Shown here one piece after another: positions 1 to 10,371 of a stretch of 18,769 bases of DNA. Positions within the stretch are counted from its first letter, which is position 1, and each line of letters opens with the position of its first letter. The DNA comes from Paraglomus occultum (Eukaryota; Glomeromycota; Glomeromycetes; Paraglomerales; Paraglomeraceae). The stretch is from the NCBI GenBank assembly GCA_910592205.1, contig CAJVPJ010000700.1:1-18769 (forward strand), written 5' to 3'. Made by a program: the position numbers and the translations under genes. Below the pieces are notes generated by a model. The model made no database searches. It had not been told where the DNA came from and saw only the letters and a program-made list of their open reading frames with translations.

Positions 1-186
1 CGCTCATTACAGTTACGATTGGGCACAAAACGTTCACGTACCCCATTCCGATCAACAGGTAAGATTTATTATCTCAGTCCGCGGAAAGTACATTTATTAG
101 GTACCCAAGATGAAGCAGTACGCGAACAAATTAATTACGTTCTCGATGAAAACGAATTATCGGTAAAGGCTCTAATGGCACATTAA
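1..186 (+). CDS. C-terminal end of an unidentified protein (5' partial)
   Basis: Frame 1 is open from the first base to a TAA at 184-186, giving 61 residues of a protein that begins left of the window. The peptide is basic and Ser/Thr-rich at first (RLGTKRSRTPFRSTGK), then IYYLSPRKVHLLGTQDEAV, then a charged stretch ending NELSVKALMAH. The base composition is visibly less AT-rich than the sequence right after the stop, which supports coding. A GTAAGA at 60-65 followed by TCTCAG looks like an intron but would be only 19 nt, so I read through it. I do not recognise the family and see no domain in this tail. Confidence 0.65.
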   Translation, partial: RSLQLRLGTKRSRTPFRSTGKIYYLSPRKVHLLGTQDEAVREQINYVLDENELSVKALMAH

Positions 187-1824
187 GCATGCTATGTCGA
201 ATATCAATCCAATGATGATGTTCTCACCGAACACTCACCTCGCAAACACATCTACAATAGCAAACAAAAATTCCCATCGATCTTTGAAGTGTTAACAACT
301 TGTTCACGGAAACAGCCATGAAAGTTAGCCAGCATTGCGACCATAAACATGCTCGTTTATATACGAAACCGCTTCAGTATCATTAATGTTAGGACAAACG
401 CGCGTAAACCGATTTTTGTTCATATGATTTACTATTTATTGACAAAAGACAAGATTCGAATATTTGTCTCGTAAAAAAAATATATAAAATTAAACGAACT
501 GAAATGTATCGAGTTTTTTTAATAGATAGTAAAAAAGGGGGAAGGGATAAAATGAATTCGACATAATAAAGAGAAGTAAGAGAAAAGGAACTATAAACGT
601 TTCGTTCAGTCTCGAAAAACAACAAAGTAAAATATAATGAAAACAATTTTTTTTTGGCGAAAAAAAAAAATAAGAAATAAAAGTCATAACTTAGCGCGCA
701 TTTGTTTCTTCCATTCCCAAAAGAACATGCGTATGTAAAAAAAAAAAAGACGAAAGAAATTAATTGACTAAAGAAGGTAATTTTTTTTTAGCAAAGGAAA
801 AAAAAAGACGAATATAAACAAAATGTAAATATTTACAAAATACAAATAAACAATTTTTTACGTAAGCTGTATCTCTGATTCAAGAAAGTTTAAGCGAATG
901 AATCGAATCGATGGAAGTGGATATTCGTTTGCTCTTACGATAAGAGAACCGGTCATAACAAAGAGAATTTTTACTTCAAACAAATAGACGTCACTTTGAA
1001 GTATAGTTCACTTTCATCCAGTCTCGTTTCGAATAAAGTATTTCATATCCACAAGAGAAAAATAGTATTCTAAGCAAAAAAAAACTTTCCCACTTTCTTG
1101 GGATCAGAGAAAGAAGCGTCGAAGGGATTTGGGGTCACATGAAATTAACCAACTGTTAAAAATTGCAGATGAGTTGTATACGAAAAGAAAAAAAGCATAA
1201 TACTGGTAATAACGGGGGAGAGCTGAAAAGAAAAAAAAGGATAAGAAATAAAGAAAGAAAGAAAAAAGAAAATTGCTGGTCGTTGTTCTCCTACATAGTT
1301 GTAAACTTTATGCTCGTCTGTGCTTGTTAAGTTTAAATTAATCATAAGCAGTTTTTCGTTGGGTTTTCTTCCCCTTTCCAAGTGTAAGAGAAAAAAATTA
1401 TCGATAGACTGTGGAATAGTTTTTTTAAAAGAAATATAACAGTAGTAAAAAAAAGATACAGTAATATAATATACATCCAATTAGAGCATATATAAATAAA
1501 TCATAATATGGTCACTGTGTAATAAGTGGCCAAATCCTTATAATATTATATTGTCGTCGCCACAAGAAGCTTCTCAAGCCTTTTCCATTTTAGTCAAGTG
1601 TTCATTTGCATGTCGATTACGATGATTTGCTGATTATTTGTTCGTTGAATTAATCCGATATTTATAAAGAAAATCGATTTCCGTTTGTTTTTCTTTTTTC
1701 CAAACATTGAACACGCGATAACAAATTCTATTATTAAACATAACCATTTATGCCACTTGTCATCATATCACATCTATTATATATTCCATACTTTTCGGTG
1801 GTTTTATACTTTTTTCTTTTCTTT
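187..1824. other. AT-rich intergenic region, no gene supported
   Basis: Presumably starts with the 3' UTR of the left-edge gene. From about 430 on it is very AT-rich, with many A or T runs of 8-12 bases (for example near 474-480, 649-670, 738-749 and 1076-1083). The open frames here are Phe/Leu/Tyr-rich readings of A-runs and have no coding look. No RNA gene or transposon end was recognised. Confidence 0.6.
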
Positions 1825-2151
1825 TTAATTCTTTGGCGAGCGTATTCTAACTCCGTTGACAACCATTTCGTCAAACTCTTCCATCTGAACGACCATCTTT
1901 TCGGTCTCTTCCACATCCTTAATATACGTTTCATAGTCTGGGAATGAAAAATATTCCGATGAGTCATCACGTGACGATGTGGATGACATCGATGATTGTG
2001 AGAGTATAGCACCATCGACAGTGGAATGAGTAGGGGAAGTGGGCGGGGACGAAAGGAGCTGCATTGTAGCATGAATGATAATGCTAAGGGTATTCCTTCT
2101 TTGTCGAGGATTCGACTGTTTGGATAGTGGAGTTGATGAAGTAGAAGTCAT
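1825..2151 (-). CDS. Small uncharacterised Ser/Thr-rich acidic protein
   Basis: Single-exon ORF of 108 residues. The N-terminal half is Ser/Thr/Pro-rich with a basic patch (RQRRNTLS, resembling a basophilic-kinase site) and SPPTSPTHS, which carries two SP/TP sites. The C-terminal half is acidic and aromatic (SSEYFSFPDYETYIKDVEET, then EEFDEMVVNG) and ends RIRSPKN. No signal peptide or membrane segment is visible. The start is the first ATG after an upstream stop and lies about 190 nt downstream of a TATATAAA element. The region is richer in GC and codon-balanced compared with its surroundings. No family was recognised; it could be a small regulatory phosphoprotein, but that is inference. The overlapping His/Arg-rich frame on the same strand (1734-2072) looks like a shadow. 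Confidence 0.6.
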   Translation of the reverse strand: MTSTSSTPLSKQSNPRQRRNTLSIIIHATMQLLSSPPTSPTHSTVDGAILSQSSMSSTSSRDDSSEYFSFPDYETYIKDVEETEKMVVQMEEFDEMVVNGVRIRSPKN

Positions 2152-2340
2152 TGTATGGAATTTTTTTTAAAGGGACGAATAGAAGAAGAAAGGTCAAGGA
2201 AAAGAATAGATGTGTTGAGTGAATGATGATGTTTCGATAGGGAAGAAATTTATGTACAAATTTTGTAAATCGTCGTAGTGTCAACCGTATCGGTTGTTGA
2301 GAGTCGGATACCAGGGTAAGATACTCCCGAGTGAGCGCAA

Positions 2341-2348
2341 TTTATATA
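2341..2348 (-). promoter_or_regulatory. TATA-like element upstream of the small minus-strand ORF
   Basis: The minus strand reads TATATAAA here, in a GTATATAAATT context, about 190 nt before the ATG at 2151. Position and sequence suit a core promoter with a 5' UTR of roughly 150 nt. AT-rich DNA yields such matches by chance. Confidence 0.35.
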
Positions 2349-2545
2349 CGTTTTCAGGATACCGTATTAGTAATATAAAGTATCAATATATATATACAGA
2401 AATGACTACTACTATAATGAGCTTTGAATGTTGAATTCGATTGTATTGTTGCGAGTAGTGCATATATGCATATAAGTGTTCTAATCCACGATTTACAAGA
2501 TTGTACTTTGTGCGATGAAAGGTAGGTGACAGAGAAAGTGGGAGA

Positions 2546-2591
2546 GGGGGGGGGGGGGGGGGGTGGGGGGGAGGGGGGGGGGGGGGGGGGG
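2546..2591 (+). repeat. 46-nt near-pure G tract
   Basis: Eighteen G, one T, seven G, one A, then nineteen G. This is extreme for such an AT-rich region and could form a G-quadruplex on the plus strand. Read on the minus strand it encodes a run of prolines inside an open frame (2354-2704), but that frame has no other coding character. The exact length is likely unreliable in any assembly. Confidence 0.9.
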
Positions 2592-2794
2592 TTAGATGTG
2601 GCTGTAGATGTCATAAAAGGAATGATATATGGTTGAATTAAGAATAGAACTTTGACGTAAGATGTAATGATGAGGTGAACTGGGGTTGTCTGCGGCTTAT
2701 TCACAGAATGACATGTGAATATAATAGACGGAAATAACGTAGCTGGGGATCCACAGTGTTTGTTCGTATCGTCTAGTGTAAGTTTGCATGTTCA

Positions 2795-3424
2795 TTAAAG
2801 GTCAATGCCTGGAAGATCATCATCATTACTCATGAGCAACTGCAAATGTTCCAGAATGAAGTTGTATTTATAATAAATGGTATTAGAAAAGATAGTATAG
2901 TATAATATAATATACAACAATATCAATATCAATATCGGCGCAGCACAAATATATAATAAGTAATTGATCATGAAATCTGTTAACTATAATATTACATGTA
3001 TATTATATATATGAGTATACATAGTAATACAGTGTTATTTTGTGATTACCAGACATTGTGTTTTTTATTATATTCATCGAGTGTGATATTCAAGCACCTG
3101 CATGTTGTTGTTGTTGTTGTTAACATAAAAATTCGAATGGTTACCAAATAATTACCAAATAAATAAATATTAATTGAATTTTTCATAGTAAGGATCTGAG
3201 AAATATTACAATATTACTTACTCACCCCTCGTCTGAAATGGCTCGGTGCTTGCCCGATTAAGTAACATTGTTGTCTCAATTTTGGATGACAGGCTGTTGG
3301 CATTTACTCTTAAAGATTGCAAATAAAATAACAGACTGTACTACAATCTAAACCGCACGTGAGAGAACAGGTTGAGGGACGGGCTACTTCCACGAGTGGA
3401 GCAGACACACAATGGTTTATTCAT
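2795..3424 (-). CDS. Possible small four-exon gene, product unknown
   Basis: A phase-consistent model can be drawn. Exon a is 3424-3411 (ATG, MNKPL). Exon b is 3308-3222, with NANSLSSKIETTMLLNRAS and TEPFQTRG. Exon c is 3097 to about 3055, with LNITLDEYNKKHN. Exon d is 2839-2795, with LLMSNDDDLPGIDL and TAA. The best signals are the GTAAGT donor at 3221-3216, the ATGCAG acceptor at 3098 and the TTTGCAG acceptor at 2840. Donors for exons a (GTGTGT) and c (GTCTGG, or GTAATC out of phase) are weak, so an exon may be missing or wrong. A TATATAAA lies at 3461-3454, just upstream. The product would be about 75 residues with a short helical segment. The peptide was not recognised, and chance open frames of this length occur nearby. 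Confidence 0.33.
3104..3121 (+). repeat. (GTT)n microsatellite
   Basis: Six TTG/GTT units. On the minus strand it is a CAA repeat lying just before a possible ATGCAG splice acceptor. Confidence 0.85.
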
Positions 3425-3844
3425 CGCTGCCTGAAACTTTGTTATTAATATAGTTTATATATAAATAAACATACTAGACTTTTTAGCTCGTAAACGCTTG
3501 AGCGTACAAAAATCTCTTGCCAACAAGATTGGCAAAGTAACACTTTCAGACTAATCGAAATATCGTATGATGCAGCACCATTTTTTTGACAGGTGCGAAA
3601 AATAAGAAGGTATTTACCCTTTTCATCTGCTTACGTAAACTTAAGGTTCCAACGGAGGACTTGGGTCACTATTTAATTTCGGAGTTAAAAAACCATTCAT
3701 TTGTATTACAATTCCCACTCACAATCTCTCAATGTAAGACATTCTGCAGATGCATGAATATCGACAGGAATGGTATCGACTATACCACTCCAATCAGTAA
3801 ATGTGTAACCACTTCCATGCGAAAGAAAAGAAGAAAAAAAAAAT

Positions 3845-3890
3845 AGAGAGAGAGTGTGTGAGTGAGTGAGAGAGAGTGTGTGAGTGAATG
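3845..3890 (+). repeat. GA/GT-rich tandem duplication, unit 22 nt
   Basis: The block AGAGAGTGTGTGAGTGA occurs at 3849-3865 and again at 3871-3887, an exact 22-nt shift, in a purine/GT-rich run. On the minus strand this is a CT/CA tract next to T-rich sequence. Confidence 0.8.
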
Positions 3891-5672
3891 AGGAATGAAA
3901 ATAAAACTGCCCTGCAGAATCACAACTTACATAGACTTTGCTCTTCATGTTCGGGAACGTAAAGTCACATAGGGGTAGTCCCCGAGGTTACAACCTAAGA
4001 TATAAGATGCAGGGGAGTATTTGATATAATTGGTTATAATATCCCGTTTGAACTACAAAACATTTTTGTTAATTATCCACCCAATACCCATACTCTCTGG
4101 TGATAAACAAGGGGAAATTTAACAAGATCAGCAGGCTACGTATGGACAATGGGACATGGACTATAGTTTATCACGAATTAATATGAATCTTATACATGCA
4201 TACGTAAGAGTAACACATATCGATACGTATCTGATTAAAGGTGTATCTTTCATTTACCACTTTTTTCGACAACCAACTTGGTTAACAAAGACACATGGCG
4301 AAGCAGAAGCATGCGACTACTTGTGGTTATCAATGTGGTATAAATCAGCTCTGTTTTCTTGGAGCCTTTTTTTTTTTTTTTCTTTTTTAAGGTTTGGAGC
4401 AAAATGAACAGCACAACAAATGAGGATATCTAGTAAAGACACAATGGGGCTACGACGAATGGTGTATGTCTTACATATGCAGTCGCTGCATTATGGTATG
4501 ATTATGTATGTTCTAGTGCATTCCATACGGAGATATCGATATGATGCGAGTATTAGAACACAAAAAGCGAAGATTAAAGCACGAGCAGCTATCGCTTCAC
4601 ATTAGGGGGGAGGTGTGTATGGTGCGTATATGAATGGATAATATTGGATGCCAACCAAACACGAATGGAGATTACACCTATACAGTCCAACGTCTCATAT
4701 CGACAAAAAAAAAAGCTGGTTCAATTCGGGATTTGTAATCACAAAATGTCGGTCGACAACCTTAATTTCGGGGGCAAGTCGACTGGTCCCCCTGATATGA
4801 TAGTAGCTCTGTATATAGAACATGTGTGTAATATAGTTAGCGGGAATTACTTGTAGGTAACAAATAATTTGATATTTCTGACGGAGGCGCGGGACGATTA
4901 TATTGAATTGGTCAACTTAAATTTAAGATTTAAGGAATTACAATATAACACATATTTATTTCATTGACAACTGGTTTTAATATAAGCGGCATCGTAACAT
5001 AGAACAAACATAATGTGTCCTGATGATTTGTGTATATGGTGACAATTGTAACTGTATAATATAATTGGGTATCTTGTGCCATATAATAAATAGTCCCCCG
5101 TTCGATTTTTTACTAGCTCTTGGTGTACAAAAAAAGCGAGTTTTTTAATCGATCCATTGTAGCACGCATCGGACAGCTCATTTAGCGTAAATCCCATTGC
5201 TTACATGAGTCAACGAACCAACCATATCGACAACAACAAACACCAGCCAATTTTCCCAAAGGCTAGGCATGCAAACCAATAAAGCGAATACTATCAATGC
5301 GTTGCATACAGTATAAAAATGAGTTCTATTAATAACCTGATACAAACACAGGCTCAGACTAAAAACCATGCTAACCCGAATTAACGATGAATGAGGCTAT
5401 AAAAACAGCCAGATCTATGTTTACGCAACAACAGCCCCAGCCCTAAAAAGAAGTCTTTGAAATTATCGAGATCCGAATGATAAGATGAGGAAGGGGAAGA
5501 GTCGGGTGGGGGGAGGTGGGGGGGGGGGGAGAAGGGGACAAATTGGAAAGAACAAAAAAAAAAGTCATTCGATTTATACTAATTATAAACCTGGTTACCT
5601 CACACACACGGTTACTCTCATCTGCAAAAACATACGCAATACAATGAATGCTGTTATACGATTGTAAATGGT
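3891..5672. other. Intergenic stretch, no gene supported
   Basis: Moderately AT-rich with a T-run near 4369-4387 and a G-rich low-complexity patch near 5484-5536. Several short open frames exist on both strands (for example 4156-4407 and 4644-4856), but none shows recognisable motifs or coherent splicing. A good donor-like GTAAGT sits on the minus strand at 3927-3922 after a short ATG frame. I could not attach a convincing downstream exon, because all three frames look equally plausible. Confidence 0.5.
5484..5536 (+). repeat. G-rich low-complexity tract
   Basis: Interrupted G runs, including a run of twelve G around 5518-5529, form a second possible G-quadruplex. The Gly/Arg-rich open frame across it comes from the repeat. 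Confidence 0.8.
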
Positions 5673-6069
5673 TTATTGACTGATTTTACCCCATCTTCTG
5701 TGTAGCGTTCTCATGTGATTGATGATGCCCCCTTCATATTGTCTGTTCCATTGTCCAAATATACCGAATGTACTGAAAATCACCGATAACATGTGTTAGT
5801 GTATATCATACAGCATAACAACGTAACGACCATACAATCGACCACACAACAACATACATGTATGTGCAAATCCAGGGACTGCGCATTGGACACTGCACTT
5901 GAAACAAATGTGCGGTTAATATATTATGCGTATTGTCCGTAGCCCATATGTAAACAAATCATGGTTTGGGGGGGAAACAACTGTGTGACACAATATTTGG
6001 GGGGTTAAATTGATCGATCCAAAATTAAACTTACCAGAAATTATAAACGAAATCTGACATCATAAACAT
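5673..6069 (-). CDS. Possible two-exon small gene, product unknown
   Basis: Exon 1 (6069-6035) starts ATG and reads MFMMSDFVYNF, ending at CTG|GTAAGT. A TTTTCAG acceptor at 5773 opens exon 2 (5772-5673) in matching phase, with TFGIFGQWNRQYEGGIINHM followed by RTLHRRWGKISQ and TAA. The spliced product would be about 44 residues, hydrophobic or aromatic first and basic at the end. The donor and acceptor are both good, but the intron is long for this window (262 nt) and the protein was not recognised. Exon 2 may instead be the last exon of something larger, or chance. Confidence 0.3.
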
Positions 6070-6335
6070 GTCACAATTATTAATATAACAGTATCAAGTA
6101 CTTTCTGATAACGGCTTATTCTTTCGGCAAGACCTCGGCGCAATGGTTTTTTGACATGGTTGATACTTAAATCAAACGAATCAGAGTTGATTGTCACCAT
6201 GTATGCATAAGATCTTTCTTCCCGACTATGTAACTTTTGGTATCTTTTTAATATTTGAAAAGCAATTAACTGCCTCATTGTATTCCTTTTTAACACGCTT
6301 TTACCAAATATCACTATGCCGAGAGCTATTGGCAT

Positions 6336-7879
6336 TTCCCAAAATGAAAAGCTAGCTTTGGAATTATTTAGTCTTGGCTCATTTCCCCTATTACTAAATT
6401 AGGTTTCTGATATAACTACGCTCTAACTCGTATATAGCACTTGCTCTAACTTGATGCAAAAGAAATAAAGTTTAGGGCACGCTCTAATGTAATGCTCATG
6501 GTAATTTGCTCGTGTTAATAAAAAAGGCATGATCTTTCGGCGTTCATTATTGCATAAAAACAGTTCTGCCGTACCATTTTCTGTAGAGAGAAGCATTTTA
6601 ATACCTGTATAGCGCTTATTATTATTTATTGAATTCGCTTGTTCATCCTTTCTTTCGCAAAACGCATGTCAGTAGAAATATTTGGTTAGCAATAAAGTTT
6701 CTGTTACGCGATGAAATGTCATTGAACAAGGATAACTCCCGAGAAATGACATCTTTAAAATGCGCAGACTACCAAAAACTAGTATGTAAACTGGTTTTTC
6801 CTATGAAAAGGTACGTTTGTATTTGAGAAGCGATTATGCTCATATTAATAGTAATACATATGAGCCATGCATACAAGTCTATTATTATATTGCAAGCAAC
6901 GATTTCGGACTCCACACGACCTATACCGATCTCCCAAAAAGCGACATACCATCATTGAGATTCTTAATCACTCATTAACAAATATGGGGTGATAGAACCA
7001 ATATGACGGACAATTCTGACCCCTAAAATGCCTCCGTTACACCCTTTTGCCCTCACTGTTTGTTCATACCAAATGAGGAAACATCTGCATTTCGCTTCGG
7101 AGAATTTCAAGAGTTAAAAAAAAACCACTCAGCCCCCATCTCTTCTCTGATCAGGGTACGTACCCGCATCCCGTTGTAATCTCCGAGACAATTTATGGAA
7201 CAAACACATTCATAGTCAACAAGAAAAGAGACAATAATCCATTATGTAATAGAGGCGCACAGATTGCATACTGTGTGGGATATTTGTATGTCGATAGATA
7301 AGGAGTTTTTGAATGGAATTTATAATGCTTACAAAAGGGCCTTGTTAATGGGAGTATAAATGAATGTGGGAATATGCGTAATCAATAATGATCTGACGAA
7401 ACGTAACCCTACATCATTGGACAATGGAAACAACGGGCTTACCTTGGCATTCCCCCAGATAAAAAAAGAGAGATCACGTGTATTTGATTCGAAATGAGTT
7501 TTTTTGTCAACTTTAATAGGATTGTAATAAAGTCTTGTTAGCGTCTACGATTGATATAGGCAAGGTAATAATGAGCTGGACAATTGCATTGGCGAGCTTG
7601 TCTTGTTATTTGAATAGTTATTAATAGTTAATTGGGGATGGTGCCACATCAAATGGCTGATGTGGCTGGTATTTTGACACAGTCATGGGACATGCTACTG
7701 TGTAGGAACACCTACAATCACGTGACATACAAGAAAATTTTACGCGGATGCCTACTCAGTACATATACTGTACTATACACCTCTCTCGTTTTCAAATGCC
7801 GCGCTCAAACGCTAATAAACAGCTAGGTGGGATATATTTTAGCTTTTTTCCTTCCCAGCACCCCTATTTTTACATTTAC
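6336..7879. other. Intergenic stretch, no gene supported
   Basis: Mixed AT-rich sequence without a recognisable gene, RNA or mobile element. GCTCTAA occurs three times between about 6419 and 6487 in slightly different contexts, which may be chance. Open frames of about 65 residues (6629-6826, 7632-7826) have no motif and no splice context. Confidence 0.5.
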
Positions 7880-8041
7880 TGGTTTTGAATCGCAAAAACT
7901 CGGACTATTTTGTTCAAACCAGTTCCGATCAGTGGAGCGAACTCGGCTTCCTGTCGTGGCTAAACGAAACTGGGAAAGAACTACTCGCAGGAAACAGATT
8001 CATTCAAGACAGATGGACCAGATGGGGCACAAGCGTTTTCT

Positions 8042-8470
8042 TTCCACACTGGACCTTTTCATAGCTCGATGCAATGGGCTTATAATTGAAGTCTGAGATG
8101 ATGGCTGTTAATCTCAAAAAACGTGGGGTAAATGTGTTTGTGTCATGAAAGCTGCAACTGACCACACCGCTATGGCAGGTCGGGCTTTGGGCGATCTCTT
8201 TAGCAATGTGCTTTAGGGATATGGCATCTCCGTGGTGGAGCGCCGTCTTGGGCATGTAACCGCTTGCACACTCGAAATGATGTCTTTAGAAGTAACATTT
8301 GAGGCTATGGAATTGGATGTATTGCTCTTTAACATTTTCAATTTTAAGAAAAAGGTCCCGAAAGCAGTTCATGATTGGTGGCGGTTCTTACAACCGTAGA
8401 AACATCAACAATCTCTAAAGGAACAAGAAATGCAAGTTATGATGGAAGACTCTTTGGCGCAGGCAAGTTG
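8042..8470 (+). pseudogene. Possible decayed coding region, unidentified
   Basis: One frame reads through most of this stretch with isolated stops: MAGRALGDLFSNVL, stop, GYGISVVERRLGHVTACTLE, then an amphipathic KKKVPKAVHDWWRFLQP, stop, then a Gln/Glu-rich tail ending SLAQAS. The preceding part is open in a different frame (VNLKKRGVNVFVS). The pattern of a few stops and a frame change resembles an old gene or transposon fragment. I could not assign a family. It lies directly beside a decayed Tc1/mariner transposase on the opposite strand and may belong to the same nest of old insertions. Chance open frames cannot be excluded. Confidence 0.25.
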
Positions 8471-8620
8471 AAACATGATATGAAGGTGTGAGCTTAAGAG
8501 CATTGGACACTTTGCTCAAAATGAAAATTACCTGATAAAAGTTCATTACACATTGCTAAATAAAAGCCAACTGTGCTGAGTTATTGATGTTATTTAGCAG
8601 AGATTTTATTGCCATTGTTT

Positions 8621-8919
8621 CTACATTGATTCTTCATTCTTTAATAAGCTTTTGATGAGATTTAAGTCAGGACTATCCTTAAACGTCTCGAACACGAGTC
8701 TTGAGGAAATTACCGCGCAAGAAATGTGACCGTTCTGTTGGAAGCATCCTATATCTCTCAATAGTCTTTATTTTTGAAAGGTGTTTTCCAGTTTCTAGGT
8801 AATAGTATTCTGACATGAATACAATATGTAGCAGCAAGATCTGGTTTTTTCTTTGCACAGATTAAGAACCCATTCCATACAATATCTATTCCGTCCTTCA
8901 GCCATTTGGTTTTGGGCAT
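8621..8919 (-). mobile_element. Decayed Tc1/mariner-type transposase fragment
   Basis: The minus strand carries remnants of the catalytic core of a Tc1/mariner (IS630-superfamily, DD34D/E) transposase. First comes MPKTKWLKDGIDIVWNGF, resembling the region around the family VWG motif. Then, in another frame, comes FQQNGHISC, resembling the F-Q-Q-D-N-A/G-x-H block, and finally SPDLNLIKS (SPDLN at 8674-8660), resembling SPDLNPIEN. Both expected acidic residues in these last blocks are gone (QQN lacks the D; IKS replaces IEN), the spacing between the blocks is shortened, and stops and frame changes are present. The element is therefore long dead. I could not find terminal inverted repeats or the TA target duplication by eye, so the true limits are unknown. 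Confidence 0.6.
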
Positions 8920-10070
8920 ACCAATATCTTATTATCAGTGAAATTGCCTGGCTTCAATTAGCAGTAATCAATATTAAGCAAAGTGTACTATGTGGTCATA
9001 ACTAGAATTTGGGTTCGTATGCTTTGTCGTAATTTTTATTGAAATAATATGCTTATTTTCACATTGTTATGTTAAGAGCGTTTGTATACTTAAAACTTGC
9101 AGGCAGTCTTTATACTTCTCCTGTTGTTATTGAGGTATAAAAAATGTTGTTGCTAATCTAATTAAATTGCGAGTCTGTCTGGTCTTGTCTGCCATCTAAC
9201 AATAAACCCACTCATCGCGCAGCGACAGTGACGTACAAAAATAATTTAGTTGAAGAGTGTACTAATTATAGAAGGGCAATAAAACTTGGCGCGTCTTACT
9301 ATAATCGCACATGAGCCGTTTAATAACCGCAGACAATACTAGGTTGATTACAACATTCCATTTAATATGATATTAATATGAAGTGACAGCATAGACTTCA
9401 ATTATGGAATATAACTAGCATTTACGCAAGATAAGACAATTTTGAACCCTGTCACGAACCTAATTTTATTGACAAATGTCCGTTACACTACGTAATTCCC
9501 TATTGCTGGCATGTACTGTATCTCCTTGGGACTTATCTCAGTTTTGGACCTAGTCACTCAGTCCAGCATGACCCAATTGAGTTACAAACATGGATTATTA
9601 TATGAGACATACTATTAATGCACGAACAGCACACATCAGCATTCGATTCATCTTTTTGTTGTCTATCCAAACTTTATACTTACAATTTCATTGCTTCTAG
9701 CTTGAACGATAATCGTTCGTCCGTTCTCATACATCTGTCCAGATTTACAATAAGAGAGTATGCTTATGTAATAGCAGCTAGCTCAACAGGTCGGAACTAA
9801 TAAAAATAGAGAGAGAGAGAGAGAAAATGTACATCAATGTTTTCGGTTGGTTGCGAGCGAGTTTGTTAAGACAGCATGCGATGTCAGTTGCGAAAACCAT
9901 ATTAATATTAATACAGACCTTACATATTATCATGGAACCATCTTGCAATTACGTCGTGATTTACATAATTGATTGTAATTGCAATTTAATGTTTATTACT
10001 AACAGTTAACAACTCACGAGCTTATGATTGTGGTGGGTAAGTAACCGAGGTATCTTGTTAAGCAGTTTAA
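8920..10070. other. Intergenic stretch, no gene supported
   Basis: AT-rich sequence with a (GA)n microsatellite at about 9808-9824. Two 60-residue open frames (9618-9800, 9827-10009) show no motifs. A donor-like GGGTAAGTAAC occurs at 10034 on the plus strand, but no clear upstream exon belongs to it. Confidence 0.5.
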
Positions 10071-10220
10071 ATGGAGGGACGGATGAGTATTAGGATTTTG
10101 AACGGTAAACCAGGAAAATCGGATCGCCATCCATTAAATTACTGTCCAGGAAGACGAGGCATGCACATTTCTCCTTTACATCTTATGGTTTTACACCGTT
10201 TAGGTATTAGTAATGCTTGA
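10071..10220 (+). CDS. Short uncertain ORF (49 residues)
   Basis: ATG to TGA open frame containing ILNGKPGKSDRHPLNYCPGR and ISPLHLMVLHRLGIS. It is more balanced in composition than the neighbouring random frames but short, with no recognised family. Another frame across the same bases is also open for about 30 codons, so coding status is doubtful. It lies close to, and convergent with, the 3' end of the SANTA-domain gene. Confidence 0.2.
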   Translation: MEGRMSIRILNGKPGKSDRHPLNYCPGRRGMHISPLHLMVLHRLGISNA

Positions 10221-10371
10221 CCACTACCTAATATTGAATTAGATGTTGCAACAGGGTTAATGATAATATATCAGGTCGGGCTAGAACATATACAAAAGAG
10301 ATTAACTATGACATATCTTCTCCCATAAGCATCGGGAATACTGCGTATATCACGTGATATCAACAAATTGT

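Noticed and set aside
2354-2704. Minus-strand open frame with a long polyproline run
   Set aside because: It is created by the G tract at 2546-2591; the flanking residues have no coding character.
3580-3950. Possible exons of a further minus-strand gene (frames with TDWSGIVDTIPVD or RKQMKRVNTFLFF, donor at 3927)
   Set aside because: Three different frames over the same bases look equally coding-like and can each be spliced somehow, so there is no basis for choosing. The CT/CA repeat nearby mimics a polypyrimidine tract.
6060-6335. 91-residue minus-strand open frame
   Set aside because: It starts with ATG but has no motif, and its end overlaps, in another frame, the start of the possible spliced micro-gene. 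Left unassigned.
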